64,000 nucleotides of DNA from Tissierellales bacterium (GCA_018433765.1 JAHDQO010000012.1:1-64000), one strand, 5' to 3'; counted from the first letter of the stretch, positions 8,434 through 18,352 are shown. The notes: a model not told the origin generated them from the sequence alone. Program-made: numbers and translations.

Positions 8434-9591
8434 CTATAACCTGTCGTTTTTTGAATTCAAAATGCTGTCTATTTTTAAAGCAATAGAGATTTGTTCTATG
8501 AATTTTAAATGATTGTTTTCTAAGTCAAGCAATTTCTTTGCTTTTAGAATTCTATATCTCACAGTATTTTCATGCTGATGAAGTTGATTAGCTGTTTTTT
8601 TATAATCTCCGTCATTTTCAAGATATAATCCTATTGTTTTTATTAAGTCTGCATTATAATAACTATCATATTCTTTAATAGGCTGAATAATTTCCTTATA
8701 AAAGTCTCTTATTTGATAAGTTTCTTTAAGTGGGTATAATATTTTATAAACATTTAAGTCTTTATAATGCACAACTGTATCATCTATAATTTTAGATATT
8801 TCAAAAGATGATATTGACTGGCTTATACAGTGATGAAAGTTTCTGATTCTTGAAAATATATTACTTACACCTATTTTGTAGCCGCTGCCATAACGTTTTA
8901 TTAAATCAATGACGTATGAAACGTGTGAATTAAAAACACGAAGATTATCAAAATTTATAATTACTAACATGCCATTCTTATATTTTATAGGTTCAAATTC
9001 ATTAATTCCCTTTAAATCACTTCTTAAAAAACGCTCTTTTTCATAAGTGATATTTTCAATCTTAAAATATAATGCAGCGTAGTTTTTCTTAAAACTACCG
9101 TTTATATGTTTTGCTGTTCTAAGCACTTCTTCTTTTCTAACGTTTTTATCAAGAAGTCTATCTATTCTCATTTCAGAGATTATATCTGATTGATCAAGCA
9201 GTATCATTTCCATGGTAGCTTTGATAATATCAGCATAAGGAACATTAGAGTCAATGAGTATAATAGGGAAGTTATTCTTGTCAGCATATTGTATTATTTT
9301 TTTAGGTATTATTTTAACAAATTCATCTATTACAAAAGCACCAGAACTTCCACTATTTACGTAAAACTCAAATACTTCGAGCATTTTATCATCATCGTCT
9401 TTTACTATATATAAGCTATTAATAAAACAGTCACCTTTTTTTACTAGTTTATGATCTAAAACATCATCCAATATAGGACAATCTGAAAAATTAATCCTTT
9501 TTATTTCATTATCCAGTCCTTTTTTACCTGCTTCCACTCTAGCACTTTTAAATAAATTGAGAACTAATAAATCTTTAATTTTAACAGACAT
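8434..9591 (-). CDS. PucR-family transcriptional regulator (copy 1)
   Basis: A predicted DNA-binding regulator of the divergent transport cluster. The 385-residue protein has an N-terminal PucR domain (MSVKIKDLLVLNLFKSARV, about residues 1-125) and a C-terminal PucR-type helix-turn-helix, NDGDYKKTANQLHQHENTVRYRI, at about residues 330-355. I start at the ATG preceded by GGAGGT at 9592-9600 rather than the upstream in-frame ATG. It is paralogous to the regulator at 19313-20476. In described members PucR proteins control purine, amino-acid or GABA use; here the inducer is unknown but likely a ligand of the adjacent importer. Confidence 0.88.
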   Translation of the reverse strand: MSVKIKDLLVLNLFKSARVEAGKKGLDNEIKRINFSDCPILDDVLDHKLVKKGDCFINSLYIVKDDDDKMLEVFEFYVNSGSSGAFVIDEFVKIIPKKIIQYADKNNFPIILIDSNVPYADIIKATMEMILLDQSDIISEMRIDRLLDKNVRKEEVLRTAKHINGSFKKNYAALYFKIENITYEKERFLRSDLKGINEFEPIKYKNGMLVIINFDNLRVFNSHVSYVIDLIKRYGSGYKIGVSNIFSRIRNFHHCISQSISSFEISKIIDDTVVHYKDLNVYKILYPLKETYQIRDFYKEIIQPIKEYDSYYNADLIKTIGLYLENDGDYKKTANQLHQHENTVRYRILKAKKLLDLENNHLKFIEQISIALKIDSILNSKNDRL

Positions 9592-10162
9592 TAACAAACC
9601 TCCTATTATAATTTTTTTAAAATAGAACATATAATAATTTTGCTTATATTAATAAAAAAATATGTATTATTATAGGAAATAAGAAATTTAAGCTGTACTT
9701 TTGTAATTTTTACAAAGCTATGCTCAATATTAAGTATATATTAAAATAAAAACCATTTCTACATATATTTCGTTTCTAAAGAATAATTCAGTTTCAAGAA
9801 GTAAAAGATAAACTTAACAAGATTTTACAATGAGATTACTATATTACATAGAAAATATAATAACTATAAACAAATATTAATAATCCGTTCAAAGCAAACG
9901 ATTACAATGCGTATAATTATTCACTTTAATAATAAAATAACATTTTGTTGTATAAAGTTTAAAAAATCACTGTCTAATTTTGTAGAAATCACAAAGATTT
10001 TATATAGGTAAAAAGTTATAATCTTAAGTATCTACTAAAAGACAATTCATAGAAACTTATCAACATTAATACAAATCAAAAATTTACAATATAAATAAAT
10101 TTGTTATGAAGAATAATATAAGTGTATTCACTTTTATTATAAATAAATGGAGGTGCAATGAA
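9592..10162. promoter_or_regulatory. Divergent regulatory region pucR / substrate-binding protein (copy 1)
   Basis: This 570-bp gene-free, very AT-rich region contains two related dyads, CTTTTGTAATTTTTACAAAG at 9698-9717 and TTTTGTAGAAATCACAAAGA at 9978-9997. A third member of the motif lies in the equivalent region of the second cluster (20599-20618). I interpret them as candidate PucR operators. A weak cre-like sequence AGCAAACGATTACA is at 9893-9906. No RNA gene is visible. Confidence 0.5.
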
Positions 10163-11737
10163 ATGAAGAAAATAATAACATTATTTCTTGTACTGATGTT
10201 AGTTGTAGGATTGCTAGCAGGATGTGGAGGAAATAATAACGGTATTGGTGGAGCCGATCAAATGGATATCGTCTATTATGCTTATAATGCTGAACCAATA
10301 TTAAATTGGGATCCAAGTGTTATGTTTTCAAATGGAGTTATAATACTAAACAATGTATATGAAACATTATTGAGATTTGACCCTGATACCAAAGAGTTTG
10401 AAGGTATATTGGCTACTGATTACAGCCAAAGTGAAGACGGTCTTACATGGACTTTTAACTTAAGAGAAGGAGTAAAGTTCCATGATGGGACAGATTTTAA
10501 TGCCGAAGCAGTTAAGTTTTCAATTGATAGAACAATAGAAATGGAAAAGGGAGCTTCATACATATGGAGTGCAGTTGAGAAGATAAATGTGGTTAATGAC
10601 TATACGGTAGAATTTAAATTAAGTTACCCTGCACCACTTAATTTAATAGCCAGCAGTCCATATGCAGCTTTTATAATGTCACCATCGGCAGTTCAAAATA
10701 ATGGTGATGAATGGTTTGAACAAGCTAATGAAGCTGGAACAGGTCCTTATAAACTTGAAAGCAGCAGCATGGGTGATGAAGTAATTTTAGCAAAATATGA
10801 TGATTATTGGAATGGCTGGGAAGGCGAGCATTTTGACAAAGCAATAGTTAAAAAAGTTTCAGAAACTTCTTCAAGAAGACAGCTTATAGAAAAAGGTGAA
10901 GCAGATATAACTCATAATTTACCTGCTGAAGATGTAGAGGCATTAAAGAATGTACAAAATGTAGAAGTTTTGTCTCTACCATCATTTACTAATTTGTTTG
11001 GGTTTTTCAATACTGAAAAAGCACCATTAGATAATGTTAAAGTTAGAAAGGCTTTAGCATATGCATTCCCATATGATGATGTAGTTAACTATGCGGCTGG
11101 TGGATATGCTGAGCAGTCAAGAGGAGCTATTCCTAAAGGTCATTGGGGAAGAGGAGATGATTTATTCCAATATTCAAAAGATCTTGATAAAGCTAAATCA
11201 TTACTAGATGAAGCTGGAATTAATCAAGGCGAGCTTAAATTATTATTAACTTATATGAGTGGAGACGAAGCTGAAAAGAAAGCAGCAGAATTATATAAAG
11301 CAGAACTTTCTAAGATTGGCGTAGAGCTTGAAATAAGAGCTATGCCTTGGGAAAGTCAATGGGAAATGGCTATGGATACTAATGCACAGAACAGGCAAGA
11401 CATACTTATGATGTACTGGTGGCCAGATACTTCTAGTCCATATAGTTGGTTATACAGTCTATATCATACAGAAGAAGATATATTATTCAATCTTGCATAT
11501 TACTATAATGAAGATTTTGATGAAATAATTGACAATGCATATGCTTTAAGTGGAGAAGATCTTGATGCTTCAGAGCAAGAATTTATTAGAGCTCAAGAAA
11601 TTTTAATAAAAGATAGCCCATCAATATTTATGTTTGATAAAGAAGATGTATGGATTTTAAATTCATCATTGAAAGGGTTTAAGCCAAATCCAGCATATCC
11701 ACTTGTAGTATATTTCTATGATTGCTACAGAAAATGA
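10163..11737 (+). CDS. ABC transporter substrate-binding lipoprotein, family 5 (copy 1)
   Basis: This is the extracytoplasmic receptor of the adjacent importer. The 524-residue protein begins with a lipoprotein signal (KKIITLFLVLMLVVGLLAGC; lipobox LLAGC at about 16-20), so it is lipid-anchored. The body has SBP_bac_5 features: LTWTFNLREGVKFHDGTDF, a substrate-domain signature AGTGPYKLES and the C-terminal AMPWESQWE region. I start at ATG 10163 behind GGAGGTGCA; an upstream in-frame ATG would add 19 unsuitable residues. A hairpin terminator at 11788 separates it from the permeases, which should make it the most abundant product. Ligand unknown: peptide-like compounds or other small nitrogenous molecules. 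Confidence 0.9.
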   Translation: MKKIITLFLVLMLVVGLLAGCGGNNNGIGGADQMDIVYYAYNAEPILNWDPSVMFSNGVIILNNVYETLLRFDPDTKEFEGILATDYSQSEDGLTWTFNLREGVKFHDGTDFNAEAVKFSIDRTIEMEKGASYIWSAVEKINVVNDYTVEFKLSYPAPLNLIASSPYAAFIMSPSAVQNNGDEWFEQANEAGTGPYKLESSSMGDEVILAKYDDYWNGWEGEHFDKAIVKKVSETSSRRQLIEKGEADITHNLPAEDVEALKNVQNVEVLSLPSFTNLFGFFNTEKAPLDNVKVRKALAYAFPYDDVVNYAAGGYAEQSRGAIPKGHWGRGDDLFQYSKDLDKAKSLLDEAGINQGELKLLLTYMSGDEAEKKAAELYKAELSKIGVELEIRAMPWESQWEMAMDTNAQNRQDILMMYWWPDTSSPYSWLYSLYHTEEDILFNLAYYYNEDFDEIIDNAYALSGEDLDASEQEFIRAQEILIKDSPSIFMFDKEDVWILNSSLKGFKPNPAYPLVVYFYDCYRK

Positions 11738-11787
11738 TTAAAATTCAAAATTTAAAATGCAAAATTAATTGAAAACTAAAGATTATT

Positions 11788-11836
11788 GAGAGGCGGGGAT
11801 TTAATTATTTAAATCCTAATCCCTCTTTTCTTTTTA
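11788..11836 (+). terminator. Partial terminator between binding protein and permease genes
   Basis: AGAGGCGGGGATTT pairs imperfectly with AAATCCTAATCCCTCT around an AATTATTT loop and is followed by TTTCTTTTT. Internal attenuators of this kind commonly raise binding-protein expression over permease expression. The paralogous cluster has only a 29-bp gap and no such hairpin. Confidence 0.7.
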
Positions 11837-11878
11837 CTAATATGACAAACAAATAACAGTTAAAAAGTAGGTGAAAAT

Positions 11879-12889
11879 TTGAAAAATTATATTATAAAAA
11901 GAATTTTACTTGGAATTTTGGTGTTATTAGGAGTAATAGCAATAACATTTTTCTTAACTAGGGTAATACCTTCAAATCCAGCAGCACAATGGGTAGGTCC
12001 TAGAGCTACACAAGAACAAATAAATAAGGCTACGATTGAATTAGGACTAGACAAACCGCTGTATGTTCAATTTGGTAAATATTTAAAAGATTTATTTCAA
12101 GGAAATTTAGGAAACTCTTTGAGAACGAAACAACCGGTTGTAAAAGAATTAAAAACTTATATTCCACCTACATTAGAGCTAGTTTTTTTCTCAACAATAT
12201 TGGCAATAATAATTGGAATTCCACTTGGATTAAATTCAGCAAGGAAGAAAGATCAGCCTTTAGATCATTTTTGCAGATTTTTTTCAGTTGGTGCAGTATC
12301 ACTACCTACTTTTTGGGTAGCATTGTTCTTACAGTTAATATTCTTCAGATGGTTAAGTTTACTTCCTTTAGGCGGACAGTTAGATACAAGAATAAAGTTA
12401 TTATATGAAGTTCCTCATTACACTGGATTACTACTATTTGACAGTTTGATAGATGGAAATTTTACAATATTTTTCGATGCTTTAAAACATATGCTGCTTC
12501 CAGCTATAACTATTTCTCTATATCCTATAGGGTTAGTAGCAAGAATGACAAGATCTGCTTTATTAGAAATAATAGGAGAGGACTATATAAAAGCTGCTAG
12601 ATCATATGGATTAAAGGAAAAATTAGTAATGTGGAAATATGCATTGAAAAATTCATTAGGAACTACGATAACAGTGCTTGCATTATCAGTAGGATATACG
12701 TTAGTTAATACTTTTTTAGTAGAAGCTATATTTAGCTGGCCGGGCATAGGTAGTTATATAGCTACAGCAGTTATGTCACTGGATTACCCTGCTATTATGG
12801 GAGTTACACTATTCTCTGCTTGTGCTTATATAGTTTTAAATTTAATAGCAGATATAATAGTAGCACTAGACCCAAGGGTAAGAGTATAG
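11879..12889 (+). CDS. ABC peptide-type permease DppB/OppB-like (copy 1)
   Basis: A 336-residue inner-membrane permease with six predicted spans. The N-terminus YIIKRILLGILVLLGVIAIT is typical of DppB/OppB, followed by RVIPSNPAA. The EAA loop that docks with the ATPase is EDYIKAARSYGLKEKLVMWKYALKN (about residues 226-250, split by me into EDYIKAARSYGLKE and following). It starts with TTG at 11879 behind AGTAGGTGAAAA; the paralogue at 22498 starts at the homologous position with ATG, supporting this. It forms the channel with the next gene's product. Confidence 0.9.
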   Translation: MKNYIIKRILLGILVLLGVIAITFFLTRVIPSNPAAQWVGPRATQEQINKATIELGLDKPLYVQFGKYLKDLFQGNLGNSLRTKQPVVKELKTYIPPTLELVFFSTILAIIIGIPLGLNSARKKDQPLDHFCRFFSVGAVSLPTFWVALFLQLIFFRWLSLLPLGGQLDTRIKLLYEVPHYTGLLLFDSLIDGNFTIFFDALKHMLLPAITISLYPIGLVARMTRSALLEIIGEDYIKAARSYGLKEKLVMWKYALKNSLGTTITVLALSVGYTLVNTFLVEAIFSWPGIGSYIATAVMSLDYPAIMGVTLFSACAYIVLNLIADIIVALDPRVRV

Positions 12890-12902
12890 GAGGTGGAAAA
12901 AG

Positions 12903-13793
12903 ATGAATCAAAGTCAATTAATAAAGTCATTAAAGCCTAAATATAAAGAATTTAAAGTATCACTTTTTCTATTGAAAAAAAATAGACTTACTAAAATGGC
13001 ACTTTATGGAGTTGTTCTTTTAGTTCTCATAGCAATAATAGTACCTATTCTTCTTCCATCTGCACAACATATAGATCAAGATGCAAATCCACAACAAAAA
13101 TTATTGCAGCCATCACTTAGACATCCGTTTGGAACAGATGAATTAGGAAGAGATGTATTTAAAAGAGTGCTGCTGGGGACTAGGATATCACTGCAAACTG
13201 CATTGATTGCAGTTGGAATGGCACTGCTTATAGGAGTACCTTTAGGAGCAGTAGCAGGCTATTTTGGCGGGTTTTTAGATGAAATTATAATGAGGTTTAC
13301 AGATATATTTTTAGGATTTCCTCCTTTATTACTTGCGATAGCAATAGCATCCTTTTTAGGTCCAAACCTAAGAAATGCAATGCTGGCTATAGCAATATCA
13401 TGGTGGCCTTGGTATACAAGGATAGTTCGAGGGCAGGCAGTATCGTTAAAAGAAAGGCAATTTATCAAAGCATCAAAGGCTATAGGGTCACCTCCAAGAA
13501 AAATCATATTTAAGCATATAATACCGAATTGTGTTGCACCAGTAATAGTTCAAGCTTCGATGGATATAGGAGGAGTTATTTTGACAATAGCTGCACTAAG
13601 TTTTCTAGGACTTGGAGCACAAGCACCAGCTCCTGAATGGGGATTAATGGTAAGTACAAGCAGAAACTATTTTTTAAATGCTTGGTGGTATAGTGTATTC
13701 CCGGGACTTGCAATATTTTTTACAGTTTTAGTTTTTAATTTATTAGGTGATGGGTTAAGAGAAATACTTGATCCTAAAACAAGAAAAAATTAG
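12903..13793 (+). CDS. ABC peptide-type permease DppC/OppC-like (copy 1)
   Basis: A 296-residue second permease subunit. The N-terminal OppC-type domain (LLKKNRLTKMALYGVVLLVL) is followed by HPFGTDELGRDVFKRVLLG, a signature of DppC/OppC proteins, and by the EAA loop ERQFIKASKAIGSPPRKIIF. It heterodimerises with the upstream DppB-like subunit. A 13-bp gap and an AGGAGGTG site just before its ATG indicate tight translational coupling. Its paralogue is at 23523-24413. Confidence 0.92.
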   Translation: MNQSQLIKSLKPKYKEFKVSLFLLKKNRLTKMALYGVVLLVLIAIIVPILLPSAQHIDQDANPQQKLLQPSLRHPFGTDELGRDVFKRVLLGTRISLQTALIAVGMALLIGVPLGAVAGYFGGFLDEIIMRFTDIFLGFPPLLLAIAIASFLGPNLRNAMLAIAISWWPWYTRIVRGQAVSLKERQFIKASKAIGSPPRKIIFKHIIPNCVAPVIVQASMDIGGVILTIAALSFLGLGAQAPAPEWGLMVSTSRNYFLNAWWYSVFPGLAIFFTVLVFNLLGDGLREILDPKTRKN

Positions 13794-13804
13794 GAGGTGA
13801 TAAT

Positions 13805-14794
13805 GTGAGTGAAAGACCATATTTACACATAAAAGACTTAAAAATAAACTTCGTAAGTTATGAAGGTGAAAAAACAGTTTTAAATATAGATGAAATAAAA
13901 ATAAACAAAGGTGAAGCCTATGGAATAATTGGTGAAAGTGGAACAGGAAAGACAGTACTTGCATTATCAATTTTACAGCTTTTAGAAATGCCGCCTGGCA
14001 AAATTGTCAGCGGGCAGATACTGCTAGAAGGTGATGATTTACTCAAAAAGACTCAAAGACAAATGCAGAAAGAAATACGAGGCAAAAAAATATCAATGAT
14101 TTTCCAAGACCCTATGTCAACACTTAATCCTGTGTTTACAGTAGGAGAACAAATGATAAAGGTAATAGAAGAAAATCAAAAACTTGATAGAAAACAAGCT
14201 TATAAAAAAGCAGTAGAAATGATAAATACAGTAAAACTTGCTGATGCAGAAAGAGTAATGAATAAATATCCTCATGAATTAAGTGGTGGACAAAGGCAAA
14301 GAGTAATAATAGCCTTAGCACTTAGCTGTGGAGCAGAATTTATAATAGCAGATGAGCCTACTAGAAATCTTGATGTAACAATACAAGCAGGGATACTTAA
14401 ACTTATAAAAAACTTACAAAGAAATTTAAATGTGACAGTACTATTTATAGCAAATAATCCGGGCTTAATATCAGCAACTTGTGATAATGCAGGAGTTTTA
14501 TATAAGGGAGAAATAATAGAAAAAGGTACAACAAGAGAAATACTTAGAAATCCGCAGCATCCATATACATTTACATTATTAAATGCAATACCAAAAAATA
14601 AAGATACAAAAATAGATTTGAGCAAAGTGATACCGCCAAATGATGGAGAAGAAATAAAAGAAGGATGTATATATTATAATAGGTGTTTAAAAAAACAAGA
14701 AAGCTGTAAGAAACAGCAGAAACTTTTAAATGTAAAAGACACACACTACGTAAAATGCAGCCTTTTTAGGGAAGGTGTTAATAATGAGCAGTAA
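13805..14794 (+). CDS. ABC peptide-type ATPase DppD/OppD-like (copy 1), altered H-loop
   Basis: A 329-residue ATPase powering the importer. Visible motifs: Walker A GESGTGKT at 43-50, Q-loop Q101, signature LSGGQ at 159-163, Walker B IIADEP with catalytic E184, and a C-terminal cysteine-rich tail (C at YNRC, KKQESC, VKC) typical of OppD/DppD. The start is GTG 13805 after AGGAGGTG. Oddly, the switch histidine after Walker B, normally ITHDLG, reads IANNPG (N217), and the paralogue at 24425 has the same change. This suggests an asymmetric ATPase pair where this site may be weakly active or inactive. Confidence 0.92.
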   Translation: MSERPYLHIKDLKINFVSYEGEKTVLNIDEIKINKGEAYGIIGESGTGKTVLALSILQLLEMPPGKIVSGQILLEGDDLLKKTQRQMQKEIRGKKISMIFQDPMSTLNPVFTVGEQMIKVIEENQKLDRKQAYKKAVEMINTVKLADAERVMNKYPHELSGGQRQRVIIALALSCGAEFIIADEPTRNLDVTIQAGILKLIKNLQRNLNVTVLFIANNPGLISATCDNAGVLYKGEIIEKGTTREILRNPQHPYTFTLLNAIPKNKDTKIDLSKVIPPNDGEEIKEGCIYYNRCLKKQESCKKQQKLLNVKDTHYVKCSLFREGVNNEQ

Positions 14795-15752
14795 TATATT
14801 AGAAATTAAAAATTTGAAAAAATACTTTCCGATAAAGAGTGGATTTTTTTCTAAAGTATCGGCTTATGTTAAAGCTGTAGATGGTGTATCAATAAACATA
14901 AAAAAAGGTGAAGTTTTAGGGTTAGTTGGAGAATCTGGCTGTGGGAAAACAACACTAGTGAATACGGTATTAAATCTTATTGAACCAACAGAAGGTGAAG
15001 TAATTTTTGATGGTAAAGAAATGTTTACTTTGAATAAAAAAGATTTAAGAGATATAAGAAAATATATACAGATAGTGTTTCAAGACCCGTTTTGGTCGCT
15101 GAATCCAAGAATGTTAGTTAAAGATATTATAGGTGAACCACTGGACGTACAGGCTGGAATGAATAGTCTTGAAATAGTACCAAAGGTAGAAGAATTATTA
15201 GAAATGGTAGGACTTCCAAAAGAGGGTGTATATAAGTATCCACATGAATTTAGCGGAGGCCAAAGGCAGCGTATAGCAATAGCAAGAGCATTGGCACTGA
15301 TGCCTAAACTAGTAGTATTGGATGAACCTACATCATCAATAGACGTCTTGTCTCAAGCACAAATACTAGATTTGCTGGGTAAATTAAAAGAAAAATTTGA
15401 TTTAACATATATATTAATATCACATGATTTAAGTGTAGTAAGCTACATGTCAGATAAGATAGCAGTAATGTATCTAGGAAAGATAGTAGAATATGGAGAT
15501 TCAAGAAAGATATTTGAAAATCCTAAGCATCCATATACACAAGCACTTTTTGCAGCTATACCTGATATAAATACAGAAAGAATAGAAGATATAGCTACTC
15601 TTGAAGGAAATGTACCAAGTGCAATTAATCCACCTAAAGGATGTAGATTTCACACTAGATGTCCTAAAGCTATGGATATATGCTCAAAAGACGAACCAAA
15701 ATTAATTACTTTAAGCGATGGGCGAAGTGCAGCATGTCACCTTATGAAATAA
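14784..15752 (+). CDS. ABC peptide-type ATPase DppF/OppF-like (copy 1)
   Basis: This is the partner ATPase of the DppD-like subunit. About 322 residues with canonical motifs: GESGCGKTT Walker A, FQDPFWSLNPR Q-loop region, FSGGQRQRIAIARAL signature, LDEPTSSID Walker B and an intact switch histidine in ISHDLSVVS. The C-terminal oligopeptide/dipeptide domain has CRFHTRCPKAMDIC. I start at ATG 14784, preceded by GAAGGTG and overlapping the end of the upstream gene by 11 bp. The canonical site here contrasts with the altered H-loop in its partner. Confidence 0.93.
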   Translation: MSSNILEIKNLKKYFPIKSGFFSKVSAYVKAVDGVSINIKKGEVLGLVGESGCGKTTLVNTVLNLIEPTEGEVIFDGKEMFTLNKKDLRDIRKYIQIVFQDPFWSLNPRMLVKDIIGEPLDVQAGMNSLEIVPKVEELLEMVGLPKEGVYKYPHEFSGGQRQRIAIARALALMPKLVVLDEPTSSIDVLSQAQILDLLGKLKEKFDLTYILISHDLSVVSYMSDKIAVMYLGKIVEYGDSRKIFENPKHPYTQALFAAIPDINTERIEDIATLEGNVPSAINPPKGCRFHTRCPKAMDICSKDEPKLITLSDGRSAACHLMK

Positions 15753-15905
15753 AAGATAAAAGTTAATAGGTAAAAGTTAAAATTTATGGAAACTTTACTA
15801 CGTAAAGTATTTAATAACAAAAACTTATTGAATTCAAAATTTAAAATGCAAAATTAAATACAAAAAAATTCAAATAAAAAAATGAAAAGTTAAAGGAGGA
15901 TTAAG
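15753..15905 (+). repeat. Repeat-bearing spacer before the M29-like gene
   Basis: AAAGATAAAAGTTAATAGG words lead to a hairpin unit at 15792-15808 (ACTTTACTACGTAAAGT, loop shortened by one base) and then to an ATTCAAAATTTAAAATGC module shared with 11741-11765. The gene start follows AAAGGAGGA. Confidence 0.55.
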
Positions 15906-16952
15906 ATGGCGAAATTTTATGAGTTTGAATTGCAGAAGGCATCGGATAGATTGATAAAGGAAATTTTAAAGGTTCAGATTGGAGAAACAGTTCTTATTAC
16001 AGCGGATACACTTTCTGATGAAAGAGTTGTTAATTCAACTGCATCAAGTGTGCATGCTGTAGGAGGCAAGCCTATGGTTGTTTGGACTGCAACACCTAGT
16101 GGAGTTGGAAAGGCAGCAGATGCTGAACTACCAGTAGAAGCTTTAGGAGCGGCTTTAGCTAAAACAGATGTTTGGATTGAATATAATAAACAGTGGTTAT
16201 TGTATTCAACTCCTTTTGAGATAGCTTATGAAAATAATAAGAAACTTAGATATATAAATCTTGTTGAAATGAATCCTGATTTAATGATAAGAAACATTGG
16301 AAATGTTGAAATAATTTTATTAGCTGAATTTATGAAAAAGTTCGCTGACATGAATAAAAAAGCAAAGAAAATGAAAATTAAAACACCTTCAGGAACAGAT
16401 CTCAGTTTTGAGCTTGAACCAAGACATTTAATAAGCTGTGATGCCGGAGATGCTTCAACACCCGGAATATTTATGATGCCCGGACAAATCAATGTAGTTC
16501 CAAGGTTTAATACTGTAAATGGAACTTTGGTTTACGATGGTTCATTAGTTCCGCCATGTGGATTATTGGAGCAGCCTATTAAAATGACTATAGTAAACAG
16601 CACAATAACTAATATTGAAGGAGGAAGACAAGCAGAAGAATTTGAAATTTGGTTAAAGAGTTTTGATGACCCTAATATGTATAAACTGGCACATATAGCT
16701 TATGGATTAAATCCGGGAGCTAAATTAACAGGAAACATTGTAGAAGATGAAAGAGTATGGGGTTCAACAGAATGGGGTATAGGATATGTTAGTCCTTATG
16801 ATGCACCACCAGAAGGACAAGATGCTAAATCACATTGTGATGGAATATGCTTAAATTCTTCAGTATGGCTAGATGATGTTCAAGTTTTAGAAAATGGTAA
16901 GTTTATTCACCCGGAGTTAAAGGAATATGAAGAAAAAATTTTAAAGAGATAA
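15906..16952 (+). CDS. M29-like aminopeptidase / NicX-like metalloenzyme
   Basis: A 348-residue cytoplasmic protein of the fold shared by M29 aminopeptidases and 2,5-dihydroxypyridine dioxygenases (NicX). Likely metal ligands lie in HIAYGLNPGA (about residue 265) and SHCDGICLNSS (about residues 310-320), the positions used in this superfamily. Residues MKIKTPSGTDLSF match the family core. An oxygenase role is unlikely in an anaerobe, so hydrolysis of an imported peptide or amide is more plausible, but this is inference. ATG follows AAAGGAGGATTAAG. It lies behind the importer and before DUF917 and has no counterpart in the second cluster. Confidence 0.7.
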   Translation: MAKFYEFELQKASDRLIKEILKVQIGETVLITADTLSDERVVNSTASSVHAVGGKPMVVWTATPSGVGKAADAELPVEALGAALAKTDVWIEYNKQWLLYSTPFEIAYENNKKLRYINLVEMNPDLMIRNIGNVEIILLAEFMKKFADMNKKAKKMKIKTPSGTDLSFELEPRHLISCDAGDASTPGIFMMPGQINVVPRFNTVNGTLVYDGSLVPPCGLLEQPIKMTIVNSTITNIEGGRQAEEFEIWLKSFDDPNMYKLAHIAYGLNPGAKLTGNIVEDERVWGSTEWGIGYVSPYDAPPEGQDAKSHCDGICLNSSVWLDDVQVLENGKFIHPELKEYEEKILKR

Positions 16953-17193
16953 AAGCTTTATGAATGGAGAAATGAGAAATGAGAATGGAGAATTAATGGT
17001 AGCTTTACTGCCGTAAAGCATTTTAAAAAACAATCAAAATAAATTTTTGGTTAGAAAATTTATACCATGTTACTCGTTATTCGTTACTAATTACTCGTTT
17101 TCAAAAAGAGTGCGAAGCACTTTTCAGTAGTTTTCCGTGTAAATCCGTGGTTAAATAACATTTAATTATCAATTATAAAAAGGAGGCGATGGT
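16953..17193 (+). repeat. Repeat-filled spacer before the first DUF917 gene
   Basis: The spacer contains GAATGGAGAAATGAGAAATG, a hairpin unit at 17002-17019 (GCTTTACTGCCGTAAAGC), GTTACTCGTTATTCGTTACT, a GTGCGAAGCAC dyad at 17109-17119, and TTTTCCGTGTAAATCCGTGG. These are the same modules found around 5900-6010 and 41700-41760. Confidence 0.6.
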
Positions 17194-18303
17194 TTGAGAA
17201 AGTTAATGAGACAAGATTTGCATGATATATTACTAGGAGCGGCAATAGTTGGAACAGGTGGTGGTGGAAGCCTTGATGAAGGAATAAAACTCGTAGACAA
17301 AGCATTAGATGATGGGTGTGAATTTATATTAGCTGAATTAAAAGAAATTCCTGACGACGCTTTAATAGGTACACCTTATGGTTGCGGTTCTATAAGTCCT
17401 CTTTCAGAAGAGCAGATTAAAAAATATGAAGCTATGCCTAAAATTAAAGATACTCCAGAAGTCGCCGCAGTAAAAGCAATAGAAGAGTACTTTAATAAAG
17501 AACTATATGGATTAATTACAACTGAGCTAGGAGGCGGAAATACAGCAGCAGCTTTAAATGCAGCTGCAAGAACAGGTAAGCCTATTATAGATGCAGATCC
17601 TGCTGGCAGAAGTGTTCCATGTTTACAGCATTCAACATACTATTTAAAAGATGTTCCTATTTATCCTATGAGTGTTGCAAATGAGTTTGGAGATGCTATG
17701 ATTATTACAAAAGTTGCAAATGATGAAAGAGCGGAAGCACTTGCAAGGGCAGCAGCTGTAGCAAGCTTTAATCATGTTGGTGTAGTTGACCATCCAGCTG
17801 AGTGGAAAATATTAAAAGATGCACTTTTTAAAAACACCATAACAATGTGTTTGGAAATAGGTAGAACAGCAAGGAAAGCTAGAGAAGAAGAAAGAAACTT
17901 TGCGTATGATGTTGCTGAAAAATTTGGCGGATTCATAATGTTTGAAGGTATTGTAACAAAAGCTGACTGGGAAGATAGAGATGGATTTACATTTGGCAAT
18001 ATTTATATAAAAGGTGAGGAAGAATATAAAGGCAGTGAATTAAAGATTTGGTTTCAAAACGAGAATATTATTTCATGGAAAAATGGAGAAATATTTGTAA
18101 CAGTACCAGATTCAATGAATATAGTAAATTGTGATGAAAATATGCCTCTTCTTAATCCTTATGCTAAAAAAGGAATGAAAGTTACAGTTTTTGTTCTTAA
18201 AGCTTTTGATGAGTGGAGAACTGAGAAAGGTTTAGAGATTTTCGGACCTAAATTCTTTGGATACAATATAGAATATAAGAAAGTTGAAGACATATTGGAG
18301 TAA
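17194..18303 (+). CDS. DUF917 / S-methylthiohydantoin-desulfurase-like protein (copy 1)
   Basis: A 369-residue protein of the DUF917 family, often found beside hydantoinases and PucR regulators. Visible family features are the N-terminal LLGAAIVGTGGGGSLDEG, GCGSISP, TTELGGGNTAAALNAAARTGKPIIDADPAGR (in two halves) and the C-terminal VPDSMNIV. The exact reaction is not established for this subgroup; processing of a cyclic amide or thioamide is a reasonable guess. It starts at TTG 17194 behind AAGGAGGCGA, matching the ATG start of its paralogue at 26411. It is probably cotranscribed with the importer and M29-like gene. Confidence 0.8.
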   Translation: MRKLMRQDLHDILLGAAIVGTGGGGSLDEGIKLVDKALDDGCEFILAELKEIPDDALIGTPYGCGSISPLSEEQIKKYEAMPKIKDTPEVAAVKAIEEYFNKELYGLITTELGGGNTAAALNAAARTGKPIIDADPAGRSVPCLQHSTYYLKDVPIYPMSVANEFGDAMIITKVANDERAEALARAAAVASFNHVGVVDHPAEWKILKDALFKNTITMCLEIGRTARKAREEERNFAYDVAEKFGGFIMFEGIVTKADWEDRDGFTFGNIYIKGEEEYKGSELKIWFQNENIISWKNGEIFVTVPDSMNIVNCDENMPLLNPYAKKGMKVTVFVLKAFDEWRTEKGLEIFGPKFFGYNIEYKKVEDILE

Positions 18304-18316
18304 CACTTCCCCCTTA

Positions 18317-18352
18317 CAAATAACTGCTTTTTAAGCAGTTATTTGCTTGAAT
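18317..18352 (+). terminator. Terminator after the first DUF917 gene
   Basis: CAAATAACTGCT (18317-18328) pairs perfectly with AGCAGTTATTTG (18334-18345). A T-rich but interrupted stretch follows (ATTCTGTTTTGCTTTTC). Confidence 0.7.

Noticed and set aside
9592-10162. Riboswitch or small RNA in the long pucR intergenic regions
   Set aside because: No stable GC-containing structure or known riboswitch core can be seen; only dyad motifs of operator size.
15906-16952. 2,5-dihydroxypyridine dioxygenase (NicX)
   Set aside because: The fold and ligands match, but the reaction needs O2 and the window is that of an anaerobe; M29-type hydrolysis is more reasonable.
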